Shown here in pieces: positions 45,895-55,617 of a stretch of 64,000 nucleotides of DNA (positions within the stretch are counted from its first letter, which is position 1; each line of letters starts with the position of its first letter). Below the pieces are notes generated by a model that was not told the origin of the DNA, ran no database searches, and saw nothing but the letters and a program-made list of their open reading frames with translations. A program made the translations under genes and the position numbers. The stretch is from JBBDYG01 sp040901765. GTDB taxonomy: Bacteria; Planctomycetota; Planctomycetia; Pirellulales; Lacipirellulaceae. Location: the NCBI GenBank assembly GCA_040901765.1, contig JBBDYG010000040.1, positions 186,001 to 250,000 of the forward strand. Reading direction: 5' to 3'.

Positions 45895-46734
45895 ATGTGG
45901 AAAAACTTCGTCCTCGGATTCGCTATCGGCATTGCGGCCCTCGCATGGGGCAATTTGCTTCGAGGCGATGAACCGGCCGCGAAGACGCAATCAGTCGAGG
46001 AGCTGATCCTGCCGGGAGAGTCGTTTTTGGTTGACGAGCGCCCTGCGTTCGTCCTGCTGCCGCCCGAAGAAAAACGTAGCGAGCCGCAGCCGTGGATCAT
46101 GTATGCCCCCACACTACCTGGGTATCCCGACGAACACGAGAGTTGGATGCACGAGCAGTTCCTCGCCGCCGGCGTGGCGGTGGCGGGCATCGACGCCGGC
46201 GAAGCATATGGCAGTCCACAGTGGCAGAAGCTAGGCACGGCCCTCTACCGCGAGCTTACCGAGAACCGCGGCTTCGGCAAACAACCTTGTCTCCTTGGCC
46301 GCAGCCGCGGCGGCCTCTGGGTGAGTAGTTGGGCAATCGCCAACCCCGATAAAGTCGCCGGCATCGCGGGGATCTATCCCGTGTTCGACCTGCGCACTTA
46401 TCCAGGAATTGAGCGATCCGCGCCGGCGTACGGACTAACGTCCGAAGAGCTACAAGCCAACCTGGCAGAGCACAATCCCATCGAGCGCGCCGAAGTGCTG
46501 GCCCGAGCCAAGGTGCCCGTCTTTATCATCCACGGCGACGTCGACGAAGTCGTACCTCTCAAAGAAAACTCCGCCGCGCTGGAAGAACACTACAAAACCG
46601 CCGGCGCCGAGGATGCGTTTCAATTGCTCATTGCGAAAGGCCAAGGGCACAACTACTGGGAAGGGTTTTTTCGGTGTCAGGAATTGATTGACTTTGCCAT
46701 CGAGCGGGCGAAGGAGGGAGCCGGAGTGCAATAA
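45895..46734 (+). CDS. Alpha/beta hydrolase, exported or membrane-anchored
   Basis: 279 residues; N-terminal hydrophobic anchor (WKNFVLGFAIGIAALAWGNLL). Nucleophile S137 in LGRSRGGL (GxSxG), acid in IHGDVDEVVPL and base H in KGQGHNYWEGF complete the triad in the usual order. It resembles prolyl oligopeptidase/dienelactone-hydrolase type esterases in planctomycetes. The substrate is unknown. Divergent from the large cytochrome gene. Confidence 0.82.
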   Translation: MWKNFVLGFAIGIAALAWGNLLRGDEPAAKTQSVEELILPGESFLVDERPAFVLLPPEEKRSEPQPWIMYAPTLPGYPDEHESWMHEQFLAAGVAVAGIDAGEAYGSPQWQKLGTALYRELTENRGFGKQPCLLGRSRGGLWVSSWAIANPDKVAGIAGIYPVFDLRTYPGIERSAPAYGLTSEELQANLAEHNPIERAEVLARAKVPVFIIHGDVDEVVPLKENSAALEEHYKTAGAEDAFQLLIAKGQGHNYWEGFFRCQELIDFAIERAKEGAGVQ

Positions 46735-46804
46735 AGCACGGTCTAGATTGCCTAAATGCGCGCAACGTACTGCCCGTCACCGACTTAGACCAGCAAATAA
46801 CTTG

Positions 46805-46832
46805 TTGACAAAGGCAGTATTTGCGGTATAAC
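46805..46832 (+). promoter_or_regulatory. Sigma-70-like promoter of the second DUF1553/DUF1501 operon
   Basis: TTGACA (46805-46810), a 16-bp spacer and TATAAC (46827-46832) lie about 100 bp upstream of the start codon at 46931. This is the best promoter match noticed in the window. Confidence 0.7.
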
Positions 46833-46855
46833 GATGGGCGCGGCGGTAATGCCGC

Positions 46856-46906
46856 AGGCCTCGGTTGGCGGTCGTCCTTGATCGCCCCCCACCCTTTCCG
46901 AGGCCT
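46856..46906 (+). promoter_or_regulatory. Leader hairpin in the 5' untranslated region
   Basis: AGGCCTCGG (46856-46864) pairs perfectly with CCGAGGCCT (46898-46906), enclosing a GC-rich 33-nt loop, just downstream of the promoter and 25 bp before the start codon at 46931. It could influence translation; no known riboswitch or attenuator is recognised. Confidence 0.4.
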
Positions 46907-46930
46907 CCTTCCTCGCAGGGGTGACGCGGC

Positions 46931-49795
46931 ATGAAAGCGCAGGTCACACTCGCATGGCGGGCGATGCTGGTCGTTGCCTTCATCCAGTTCGTCACTGGGG
47001 CCGCTAACGCGGAGTCGCTGCATTCGCTGATTGACCGGCATCTCAAGCCGCTTTCCGGCCTGGAGCTACAGCGCTGCTCCGACGCCGAGTTTCTAAGGCG
47101 AGCATCGCTCGATTTGAACGGAATGCCTCCTACGGCCGACGAGGCTCGCGCCTTCCTTGCCGATACGGCACCTGACAAACGCGAGCGGCTCGTCGACAGA
47201 CTGATGGCGTCGCCCCACTATGTACGTCACCTGGCGACGACGCTCGACCTGATGCTCATGGAACGCCGCGCTAATACGCACGTCACGGTTGATGAATGGC
47301 AAGCTTGGCTGCTGAAGGCGGTCCGCGAGAACAAGCCTTGGAACGTGCTCGCGCGAGAAATCCTAGTGGCCGACGGCGACGATCCGTCCCAGCGCCCGCC
47401 GGCGCGATTTGCGCTCGATCGAGCTTCCGAGCCGAACTTGTTGACGCGAGACATCGGCCGCATCTTTTTCGGGCGCGACATGCAGTGCGCCCAGTGTCAC
47501 GATCATCCGATCGTCGAAGATTACCTGCAATCGGACTATCACGGCTTGCTGGCCTTCGTGGCGCCGACGTACCCCATCGTTCGCACCGAAGGCGACAAGC
47601 AGGTTACGCTTCAGGCCGAAAAGGCGGGCAATGACTTGACGTTCGAATCGGTGTTCCTGGGCGTGAAGCGGCGGACCGGCGCCAGGATTCCCGATGGTTT
47701 AATAATCGACGAGCCATTCTTTCTACCCGGCGAAGAGTACCAAGTCGCACCTGCGGACAACGTCAAAGCGGTTCCGAAATTCAGTCGCCGGGCGAAGCTG
47801 GCCGAGCTGGCAACCGACGGGTCGAACCAGGCATTTAACCATAACATCGTCAATCGCCTGTGGGCGCACATGCTTGGCCGCGGACTAGTGCATCCGCTCG
47901 ACTTGCATCATCCCGACAACCCGGCGACCGACCCCGCGTTGCTACGGATTCTGAGCGAGCACTTCGTGGCCACGAACTTCGACATTCGCGGCTTCCTGCG
48001 CGAGATCGCGCTGAGCGACGTTTATCAACGCCCGTTTGATGCACCGGCCGACCTGCTCGCGATTGCATCGCAAGCGGCGGCCGAGGTCGCTCAATTAGAC
48101 GAGCGGCGGCCGAGCCTGGAAGCAGCAGCTAAGGCATCGACCGAAGCATACGCGGCTGCGTCGGAAGCGTGGAACGCAGCGGAGGCGGCGATGTTGCCGG
48201 TCGCCGGTGAGCTTGATACCGTCCGGGCCCAGTACGCGGACGCCAAGACAAAGCTCGATGAAGCGACCAAAGCCGCGGCCGACGCGACCGCCCAACTTCA
48301 AGCGAAGCAGACGGTCGCGGAACCGGTGCAGCAGGCGGCAACGGCCGCCGAGCAGGCGGTCAAAGCGCTGGCGGACGACAAGGAACTCGCCGAAGCCGCC
48401 GCGAAATTCGTTGCACGCTCACAACAATTGGTCGCCGAAGTCCTTGCGCTGACCAAGGCGGTCGAAGAAAAATCCGCGGCAATGCCGCCGCTTACTGACG
48501 CATGGAACAATGCGAAACCACCAGTTGATGCGGCACTCACGAAGGTGACCCCGTTAACAACGTCCTTCAAACAGGCCGAGCAGGCCATGTTGGTGGTGCG
48601 AACTCAAGCGGCAGCCGATGAACGGGCGCTGGCCGCGCTCGATCGCCGCCTGGCTACCGCCCGCAGCGTCGCTGGACTTCCAGTACTCGATCAGGCCATC
48701 GTCCTGGCCAAACAGGCCGTGCCCGCTTGCGATGCAGCGCTTGTTGCGGCACAGAATGAACTGACCGATTTCGCTCCAATCGTCGCCAAGGTTGAAGCCG
48801 ACGTACTCGCGGCAACGAACGCAATGACCGTAGCCACGCAAACACTCGAGGCTGCTCGGGCCGAGGGCACCAAGCGGTCCGAGCTGGTTGCGGCAATCCA
48901 GGCGGCGTTCGACGCTACGGAAGCGGCGCGGCTGAAACTGCCCGACGACGCCGTGCTTGCCGACGCCGCTACAAAGCTGCGTGAGCGGGCGCTGGCATCT
49001 CAGTCCGAAATGGGCGAGACGCAAACGCAGATCGACGCGGCCACCGCGGCTCAAGACGCGGCCGGCAAAGTGCTTGCAGCCGTGCAGGCGACCGTTGTTG
49101 CTACCGTTGCGCAGCGCGCTGAACGGGAGCAGGCCATGAATGTTGCGAATCAGGCGCTGGCTGCCGCGCAGGCCGATGTGGCAGCTAAGCAGTCGCAGTA
49201 CGATCAAGTGGTCGCGGAGTTGACTGACCGGTGGACGCGCGATTTTACCGTGGCAGCGCTTAAACCCCTTACGCCCGAACAACTATGCTGGAGCGTGTTC
49301 CGCGTAACGGGCGTCTACGAAAGCTACTGGCAAGTTGAGGTGGCGGAGCTAGACAAAACCGCTGCGCTGACCGACGAGCAGAAGCAAGATCCCGCACAAT
49401 TGGCCGCCCGCGCTGTCGACCTTGAGCAGCGAACTTTTGATAAGTTAAAGGCAAACGTAGCAACCTTTGTTGGCTTGTACGGCGCAGGCGCTGGACAGCC
49501 GCAGGGCGACTTTTTCTCGACGGCCGATCAAGCACTGTTCGCGGCCAACGGCGGTGTGCTGAACAGTTGGATCGCTCCGTCGAACAATAACGTCACTGAT
49601 CGAGTCATCAAGCAGACCGATCCGCGCATCGCGGCCGAAGAACTTTATTTGGGCGTGCTCTCGCGATTGCCAACGGAAGCGGAAACGGAGGAAGTAGTCA
49701 CCTATCTATCGAGCCGCACGGCAGACAGGAACGTGGCCGCCCAGGAGCTCGTGTGGAGCCTGCTGAACCTGGCTGAGTTTCGGTTCAATCACTAG
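46931..49795 (+). CDS. DUF1549/DUF1553 exported protein with long Ala-rich coiled-coil insertion
   Basis: 954 residues. Signal peptide (AMLVVAFIQFVTGAANA). DUF1549 occupies about 25-250, with haem-like CAQCHDH near residue 187; the start of DUF1553 (FNHNIVNRLWAHMLGRGLVHPLD) follows near 300. At about residue 370 the domain is broken by roughly 395 residues of Ala/Gln/Lys/Glu-rich coiled coil (for example AATAAEQAVKALADDKELAE). DUF1553 resumes near 765 (LTPEQLCWSVFRVTGVYESY) and ends with LNLAEFRFNH. The insert looks like a periplasmic spacer or oligomerisation rod. First gene of a probable three-gene operon (promoter 46805). Confidence 0.88.
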   Translation: MKAQVTLAWRAMLVVAFIQFVTGAANAESLHSLIDRHLKPLSGLELQRCSDAEFLRRASLDLNGMPPTADEARAFLADTAPDKRERLVDRLMASPHYVRHLATTLDLMLMERRANTHVTVDEWQAWLLKAVRENKPWNVLAREILVADGDDPSQRPPARFALDRASEPNLLTRDIGRIFFGRDMQCAQCHDHPIVEDYLQSDYHGLLAFVAPTYPIVRTEGDKQVTLQAEKAGNDLTFESVFLGVKRRTGARIPDGLIIDEPFFLPGEEYQVAPADNVKAVPKFSRRAKLAELATDGSNQAFNHNIVNRLWAHMLGRGLVHPLDLHHPDNPATDPALLRILSEHFVATNFDIRGFLREIALSDVYQRPFDAPADLLAIASQAAAEVAQLDERRPSLEAAAKASTEAYAAASEAWNAAEAAMLPVAGELDTVRAQYADAKTKLDEATKAAADATAQLQAKQTVAEPVQQAATAAEQAVKALADDKELAEAAAKFVARSQQLVAEVLALTKAVEEKSAAMPPLTDAWNNAKPPVDAALTKVTPLTTSFKQAEQAMLVVRTQAAADERALAALDRRLATARSVAGLPVLDQAIVLAKQAVPACDAALVAAQNELTDFAPIVAKVEADVLAATNAMTVATQTLEAARAEGTKRSELVAAIQAAFDATEAARLKLPDDAVLADAATKLRERALASQSEMGETQTQIDAATAAQDAAGKVLAAVQATVVATVAQRAEREQAMNVANQALAAAQADVAAKQSQYDQVVAELTDRWTRDFTVAALKPLTPEQLCWSVFRVTGVYESYWQVEVAELDKTAALTDEQKQDPAQLAARAVDLEQRTFDKLKANVATFVGLYGAGAGQPQGDFFSTADQALFAANGGVLNSWIAPSNNNVTDRVIKQTDPRIAAEELYLGVLSRLPTEAETEEVVTYLSSRTADRNVAAQELVWSLLNLAEFRFNH

Positions 49796-49814
49796 CAACG
49801 TCAGGAGACGAACG

Positions 49815-51107
49815 ATGAGCGTCAACTATGCCTGCATGTCATCCGAGCACGGAATTGCTCGGCGACGCTTTTTGGGCACGATGGCCGCTGCTGGGGCAGG
49901 GGCCATGACCGGCGGTCTTGGCGTGTTCACCAACCCAGTGATTGCGCAGCAGTTGCAATCTGACCAAAAGAGAATCGTTGTCTTTAACATGCATGGCGGC
50001 TTGAGCCAGCTCGAAAGCTGGGATCCGAAGCCCGGAACCGTGACGGGCGGACCGTTCCGCGCCATTCCGACCTCAGTGCCCGGGATTCACATTTCGGAAC
50101 TGTTGCCGCAGACCGCCCAACAAATGCATCATTTGTGTCTCGCGCGCGGCGTCAACACTAGCGAAGATGATCATGGCAAGGGCACTTATATGATGCTGAC
50201 GGGCCGCCGGCAGTCACCTGCCAACGATTATCCCCAAATCGGCGCCGTTGCCGCCAAGGCGCTCGCGCCGGCCGATAGTCCGCTGCCGGGACATATACTC
50301 ATCACGCCCGGCGGAAGTGGCGGCCGTGGCAATGAGTCCGCCTACCTCGGCCCCAAATATTCCAGCATTTATCTGGGAAATGGAAACCCGCCGCAGAACA
50401 CCGTGCGGCCCGAGACCATCAACGAAGCATCGGATGTCGCCCGCCAGAATTTCCGACGAACCGTCAACGAGCGGTTCCTCAATCGTCGCCGCACCGCCGT
50501 CACCGAAGCGTTCACCTACTCCTACGAGCAAGCCCACCAGCTCATGCAGCAGCGTGAGGTGTTTGACGTCACAAACGAACCTGAAGCCGATCTCGATCGC
50601 TACGGCAAGCACGACTTTGGCCGCCACTGCCTGCTCGCTCGTCGGTTGCTGGAGCGCGGCATCACCTTCGTGCAGCTTTCGCATTCCAACTACGATACCC
50701 ACAACGAGAATTTTAATTTTCACATCGAACAACTGGGCGAGTTCGATCAATCGTTCGCCTGTTTCGTTGCCGACATCGCGGCGCGGGGCATGCTCGACAG
50801 CACGTTGATCGTGGTGTTGTCCGAGTTTGGCCGAACGCCGAACATCAATCTGTATTATGGGCGCGACCACTGGTCGAAGTCGTGGTCGGTGTGTCTAGCG
50901 GGCTGCCGAATCCCGCGAGGAGCGGTCTACGGCAAGACGAGTGCCGATGGTACCGCCGTGGAAGATGGACAGATCGATCACGGTGAGCTGTTCCACACCT
51001 ATTTGCAGGCTGCCGGTGTCGATTCCGCCGGTTCCTTTAACATCGACGGCCGCGCGATGCCGATCGCCGATCCCGCCGTGACCGCCGTTTCGCAATTGTT
51101 GACCTAA
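49815..51107 (+). CDS. DUF1501 family exported protein, Tat signal
   Basis: 430 residues; ATG 49815 follows CAGGAGA. A twin-arginine signal (IARRRFLGTMAAAGAGAMTG) is followed by DUF1501 blocks VVFNMHGGLSQLESWDPKPG, HGKGTYMMLTGRR, VQLSHSNYDTHNENF, and VVLSEFGRTPNINLYYGRDH. Nineteen bases after the DUF1553 gene, so the pair is co-transcribed; the RR signal suggests folded export. Function unknown as for its family. Confidence 0.9.
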   Translation: MSVNYACMSSEHGIARRRFLGTMAAAGAGAMTGGLGVFTNPVIAQQLQSDQKRIVVFNMHGGLSQLESWDPKPGTVTGGPFRAIPTSVPGIHISELLPQTAQQMHHLCLARGVNTSEDDHGKGTYMMLTGRRQSPANDYPQIGAVAAKALAPADSPLPGHILITPGGSGGRGNESAYLGPKYSSIYLGNGNPPQNTVRPETINEASDVARQNFRRTVNERFLNRRRTAVTEAFTYSYEQAHQLMQQREVFDVTNEPEADLDRYGKHDFGRHCLLARRLLERGITFVQLSHSNYDTHNENFNFHIEQLGEFDQSFACFVADIAARGMLDSTLIVVLSEFGRTPNINLYYGRDHWSKSWSVCLAGCRIPRGAVYGKTSADGTAVEDGQIDHGELFHTYLQAAGVDSAGSFNIDGRAMPIADPAVTAVSQLLT

Positions 51108-51157
51108 CGACGATTCCAGAATACCTTCGGCAGCTTACGCCCATCAATCAGAATATT

Positions 51158-51420
51158 GAACCACGGAGTCACGGCGGACACGGGGGAAATTGAGGAGACT
51201 CATTGGTGCTGGTTTTGGAAGAACTTACGGGGGCTATTTGTTCCGCGGCCATCGAAGTTCACAAACACCCCGGGCCGGGGTTATTGGAATCGACCTACGA
51301 GGAATGCTTGTGTCATGAATTGCGGAGCGGGGGATTGATTTGGAACGACAGGTGCCGTTAGTGCTTTAAGCGTTCCACGAATATCTCTCCGTGGTCTCCG
51401 TGCCCCCGTGGTGAATCCCC
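51158..51420. repeat. Inverted CCACGGAG-type repeats enclosing a gene remnant
   Basis: ACCACGGAGTCACGG at the left (about 51161) and CTCCGTG...CCCCGTGGTGA at the right (about 51384-51418) are inverted forms of a degenerate C-rich repeat. The same repeat in the same inverted setting occurs at 59147-59334. Between the arms lies the GxxExxY-like remnant at 51206-51369. Confidence 0.7.
51206..51369 (+). pseudogene. Truncated, frameshifted GxxExxY-family remnant
   Basis: From GTG 51206 (TGAGGAGA upstream) the frame reads VLVLEELTGAICSAAIEVHK, then HPGPGLLESTYEECLCHELR, the N-terminal half of the GxxExxY family (PGPGLLESTYEE is its signature). The frame then stops at 51359-51361, while the next family block, GIDLERQVPLVL, continues in another frame to 51369 and stops. 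Family members are about 125-140 residues, so this copy is both frameshifted and truncated. Confidence 0.75.
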
Positions 51421-51462
51421 AGAACTCGGAATTATTATCGAATCATTTTAGCGAGTAAACGC

Positions 51463-52473
51463 ATGGCGGTGCCCGAAGGTTTTGATCCGAAACAAGCGCA
51501 TGTGACGTCCGAGTGGCCGCACGATCGACCCCTCAACGCGTGCCGGTTCGATCCGGCCGGCCGCTTCGTATTTTGCGGTTCTGAGGATGCGCTCGTCGAA
51601 CGCTTCAAGCTAGCCGATGGCACCCGGACGGATCTAGCCGGCGGGCACGACACGTGGGTTCGGGCGCTAACGAACTCGAAAGATGGCAGCCATGCCTTAA
51701 GCGGCGGTTGCGACGGCAAAATCACTTGGTGGGAATCTGCCGCGGAAGCTCCGACTCCGCTCCGGTCGGTGGACGCGCACAAAGGATGGATTCGATCGCT
51801 CGATGTCAGCCCCGATGGCACATTGCTGGCCAGTGGCGGCAACGACAATATGGTTCGACTGTGGAACGCCACCGACGGTACGCCGGTTCGGGAACTGGCC
51901 GGTCACCAGCGTCACGTTTACAACGTGGCGTTTCACCCCAACGGCCAGTTCGTGCTCAGCGGCGATCTTACGGGCGTGCTCAAACAGTGGGAAGTTGCGA
52001 CCGGCAAGGAAGTCCGCACCTTCGACGCCAAGCCGCTCCATTCGTTCAACGACGGCCAGCGCGTCGATTTTGGCGGGATTCGGGCGATCGCCGTAAGTCC
52101 CGACGGAAAATGGCTCGCCGCAGGTGGACTTCACAAGGCCTCGAATCCGCTCGGCGCGGTGCATGAGCCAATCGTCCTGCTATTCGATTGGGAATCGCAA
52201 AAGCTCGAAAAGCAATTGATCGCCGAGGGCCTCACCCAGGGAGTTATCTGGCGATTAAATTGGCTTGCCGACGGATCGCTGATGGGACTCAGCGGCGGCG
52301 CCAACGGTGGCTTTTTAATCTTTTGGAAGCCCGACGCCGAGAAAGATTTTCACCGCTTTCAGCTTCCGAACATTGCTCGCGACATGGACCTGCATGCCGA
52401 TGGATTGCAAGTCGCCACGGCCCATCATGACCGCCATGTGCGGATCACGCGCCTCGCGGCAAAGACGGCGTGA
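51463..52473 (+). CDS. WD40 repeat protein
   Basis: 336 residues with about six or seven WD40-like blades: LNACRFDPAGRFVFCGSEDAL, GHDTWVRALTNSKDGSHALS, AHKGWIRSLDVSPDGTLLASG, NDNMVRLWNA, GHQRHVYNVAFHPNGQFVLS, and IRAIAVSPDGKWLAAGG. No signal peptide, so a cytosolic scaffold is likely. WD40 genes often follow the DUF1553/DUF1501 pair in planctomycetes, and this one may belong to that operon despite the 355-bp gap with a repeat. Confidence 0.88.
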   Translation: MAVPEGFDPKQAHVTSEWPHDRPLNACRFDPAGRFVFCGSEDALVERFKLADGTRTDLAGGHDTWVRALTNSKDGSHALSGGCDGKITWWESAAEAPTPLRSVDAHKGWIRSLDVSPDGTLLASGGNDNMVRLWNATDGTPVRELAGHQRHVYNVAFHPNGQFVLSGDLTGVLKQWEVATGKEVRTFDAKPLHSFNDGQRVDFGGIRAIAVSPDGKWLAAGGLHKASNPLGAVHEPIVLLFDWESQKLEKQLIAEGLTQGVIWRLNWLADGSLMGLSGGANGGFLIFWKPDAEKDFHRFQLPNIARDMDLHADGLQVATAHHDRHVRITRLAAKTA

Positions 52474-52571
52474 TCGATTTAGCTGCCGTCTGACAGCACT
52501 TTTCTCCTGGGGTCGCTATAATCGGTATCGTCCGACCCGTGCTGTCTGAATCCATAAAGTGACCACCACTG

Positions 52572-55500
52572 ATGCCCGCAAATAAAGTCCATTTATCGCG
52601 CTTCGGCCGGCGGCACGGTCGTCGCAGACTTTGTGTCGAGGCGTTGGAACCGCGTCTGCTGCTGGCCGGCGATACTTACCTCATAAACTTTCAGTTTGAT
52701 GAAGCAACCACTCCCACCCGCTACCAGCGCGACGTCGGCGCGGTGTTCGGCGATCGCGGGAACGGTCTGAGCTACGGCTGGTCGAGCGACCACACCGATC
52801 AGGCCCGCGAGCGAAATCTTGTCCCCGATCAACGTTATGACACGCTGATTCACTTTGAAGCGGGGGCGAGCTGGCAAATTGCACTTCCGAACGGTCTCTA
52901 TGAGGTGACCGTTGCCATCGGCGATCCAAACAACAACGACGGCCTGCATACGATCAATGTGGAGGGCGTAAACTATTGGACTGCCCTTCCTGACACGGAT
53001 GGATCCTTTATTCAGACTCAGCAGATCACCGTCAGCGACGGGATGCTGACCATCGACCAGGGCACCGCTGCGCATAAGGCCACGCGGATTGATTTCGTCC
53101 ACATTGTGAATTTGCCCATCGGTCCCAACTCCGTTCCGGCGACTCCCACCATTACCGAACCAGTCGTCGCCGGGCAGGTCGTTAACCCAGCCGACGTGCA
53201 TATGGAGGCTGTTGGGTTTTCCGATCCCGACAGCGACTCGCACAAATCGACCGATTGGGAAATCTGGACCGTTGGTCCAATCGCCGAACCAGTTTGGCAA
53301 ACACTAGGCATTCAAGGAGTCGAACGGCTTCATACGCACTTGGGCGACGGCATTTTTATCAATGCCCAGGCCGGCGAGACAAGCCTCGCGCAGAACTCCG
53401 ACTACGAGCTGCGCGTTCGCTTTCGCGACGACACTGGTTCAATAAGCGCTTACGCGATACGGGCGTTTCACACGGGGCCGGCGTCAGCAGTTTTTTCGCT
53501 GGAGTTAAAGGACGTCGCTTCGAGTCCCGCCGTGACGTGGGAGAATGTGCTGGCGACGCCGATCAGCTTGCCGAGCGGGACGCCCAGCTCTCCAGAGCTA
53601 CGAATAGAATCGGGCAGCACGGGCAGCGTCTTGCTATCCATCGAAGGAACTATTTCTCCTGGTAATCTGATAAGTCACTTCCCAGCGCTTGCCGAGCACG
53701 CGGAAGTACGCGTGGTCATCGAGGCTGGTTCTACCAATGTGATGCTCAACGAGTCAGATCTGACGGTGCACGATGAGCACGGCGCTGCGCACACGATCTT
53801 CCTACCGGCAATCCATTTGCTCGCGGGACAACGGATCGATTTTTGGGTTTCGACAAACGGCTCGACTTATTTCGGCGCGGCGCCTCAAACTACGCCCGAC
53901 TTCTCCAATCTCGCTCGCCTGGCGAACGACGTAGCGGTGCCTTTTGTGGCCATGCAGCCGGGATACGTGGTCGAGGAGGTGAGCACCGACTATCGGTTGC
54001 CGGTCAACATTGCTTTCGTGCCGAACCCCGGTCCCAACCCCGATGACCCGCTCTATTATGTCACGGAACTTTACGGTTCGATCCAAGTGGTCACGCGCGA
54101 CGGTACCAAGCACACATTCGCTACGGGGCTTCTCGATTACAACCCACAAGGCCCCATTTCCGGATCGGGTGAACAAGGGCTGACGGGAATCGCAGTTCAG
54201 CGCGACGCCGTCAATCCGGAAATATATCACTTGTATGTGGGCATGCTATGGGACAACGGAGCGCCGGCCGGCGGCGCCAGCCATTACCCCAAGGTCGAGC
54301 GGATCGATAGCGTCGCCGGTGGCTTGAGCATCGCGACCCGCACGGTGCTCCTTAACATGCAACCCGAGACTCAGGGCCAGTCGCATCAGATTTCGAATAT
54401 CTCGATCGGCCCCGACGGCAAGCTCTACGTCCACAACGGCGACGGGTTCGATGCCAGCACCGCGCAGAACTTCGATTCCTTTCGCGGAAAAATATTGCGG
54501 ATGAATCTCGACGGCACCGCTCCCAGTGACAACCCCTTTTACAACGCAGCCAACGGGATCAACGCCCGCGATTACGTGTTCGCCTACGGTGTCCGCAACC
54601 CGTTCGGCGGCGCATGGCGAGCGGCCGACGATAAGCTTTACGAAGTCGAAAACGGTCCCAGCATAGACCGGCTCGCGCAGATTAACCGCGGCGTCAACTA
54701 TGGTTGGAATGGCACGAACGCCTCGATGACGACTCATGCAATCTACAATTGGAATCCTTCCCATGCGCCAGTGAATCTTACGTTTATTCAACAATCGACG
54801 TTTGCCGGCAGCCAGTTTCCCGCGGACAAGATGGACCATCTCTACGTGAGCGAGTCGGGGCCAACTTATGCGCCCGGCGCCCAAGCGAACGGCAAGCGGA
54901 TCGTCGAGTTCGTGCTGGATGCCAATGGCAATCACGTCAGTGGACCGACCACGCTGGTCGAGTACATGAGCACCGGCCGCAGCACGGTCGTCGGCCTTGC
55001 CGCTGGCCCCGATGGCCTTTACTTCACGGAGCTTTACGAGGAATCGGGTGTGACTGGCCCGACCGCAGTCGGCGCACGCGTGTTCCGAGTTCGCTACGTG
55101 AATCCGCTTCAGGGCGACTATGACATCGACGGCGTCGTTGACCAACACGACCACGCCGCGTGGGGTAGCGCACTGGGATCGAATCTACTACTCGCTGGAG
55201 ACGGAAACCAAAATGGCGTGATCGACATCGCCGACTACACCGTGTGGCGAGACAAACTCGGATCCACGCTTGGTTCGGCTGCCGTCGCGTCGCCGAAGCT
55301 TAACGAAGATGAATCATCCGATCCGCACGCTGCCGCGTTTTCGGCGGCACTTGACGATGAGTTGGATGCATTGCGTATCCGGACTACCTTCGACGGCACC
55401 GAGCCGTTGAAGGTTCGCAGTGGTCCTGCGGCTGTCTCGCCTCTCGTCAAGGATCAGGCGCTGTTGCTGTTAGGAACGATGGCAGCCGACGACACCGAGA

Positions 55501-55613
55501 GAGCTTCGGTCTCACTGCCAAAACGCACGATTCCAACCGGTGGTAGCGCCGATAGGTCGGCCATTGACGAAGTATTTGCCGAAGTCGATCTCGATCTAAG
55601 AGACTGGCTGTGA
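52572..55613 (+). CDS. Extracellular PQQ-dependent sugar dehydrogenase-like protein with malectin-like and dockerin-like modules
   Basis: 1013 residues. N-terminal LCVEALEPRLLLAGD is the LEPRxLL motif of exported planctomycete giants. Then come a malectin-like or carbohydrate-binding beta domain (INFQFDEATTPTRYQRDVGA to IDFVHIVNL, residues 35-180) and a beta-sandwich part. The glucose/sorbosone dehydrogenase-type propeller occupies about 470-840 (LPVNIAFVPNPG, GEQGLTGIAVQ, YGVRNPFGGAWR, RGVNYGWNGTNA). A dockerin-like pair follows near 845-895 (GDYDIDGVVDQHDHAAW; GDGNQNGVIDIADYTVW). Probably sugar-related and surface-located; PQQ use is not certain. A TATAAT lies at 52517. Confidence 0.82.
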   Translation: MPANKVHLSRFGRRHGRRRLCVEALEPRLLLAGDTYLINFQFDEATTPTRYQRDVGAVFGDRGNGLSYGWSSDHTDQARERNLVPDQRYDTLIHFEAGASWQIALPNGLYEVTVAIGDPNNNDGLHTINVEGVNYWTALPDTDGSFIQTQQITVSDGMLTIDQGTAAHKATRIDFVHIVNLPIGPNSVPATPTITEPVVAGQVVNPADVHMEAVGFSDPDSDSHKSTDWEIWTVGPIAEPVWQTLGIQGVERLHTHLGDGIFINAQAGETSLAQNSDYELRVRFRDDTGSISAYAIRAFHTGPASAVFSLELKDVASSPAVTWENVLATPISLPSGTPSSPELRIESGSTGSVLLSIEGTISPGNLISHFPALAEHAEVRVVIEAGSTNVMLNESDLTVHDEHGAAHTIFLPAIHLLAGQRIDFWVSTNGSTYFGAAPQTTPDFSNLARLANDVAVPFVAMQPGYVVEEVSTDYRLPVNIAFVPNPGPNPDDPLYYVTELYGSIQVVTRDGTKHTFATGLLDYNPQGPISGSGEQGLTGIAVQRDAVNPEIYHLYVGMLWDNGAPAGGASHYPKVERIDSVAGGLSIATRTVLLNMQPETQGQSHQISNISIGPDGKLYVHNGDGFDASTAQNFDSFRGKILRMNLDGTAPSDNPFYNAANGINARDYVFAYGVRNPFGGAWRAADDKLYEVENGPSIDRLAQINRGVNYGWNGTNASMTTHAIYNWNPSHAPVNLTFIQQSTFAGSQFPADKMDHLYVSESGPTYAPGAQANGKRIVEFVLDANGNHVSGPTTLVEYMSTGRSTVVGLAAGPDGLYFTELYEESGVTGPTAVGARVFRVRYVNPLQGDYDIDGVVDQHDHAAWGSALGSNLLLAGDGNQNGVIDIADYTVWRDKLGSTLGSAAVASPKLNEDESSDPHAAAFSAALDDELDALRIRTTFDGTEPLKVRSGPAAVSPLVKDQALLLLGTMAADDTERASVSLPKRTIPTGGSADRSAIDEVFAEVDLDLRDWL

Positions 55614-55617
55614 GGTC

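Noticed and set aside
52490..52522. Promoter CTGACA/TATAAT before the sugar dehydrogenase-like gene
   Set aside because: The spacing of 21 bp is too long; only the -10 is convincing, and it is mentioned in that gene's entry.
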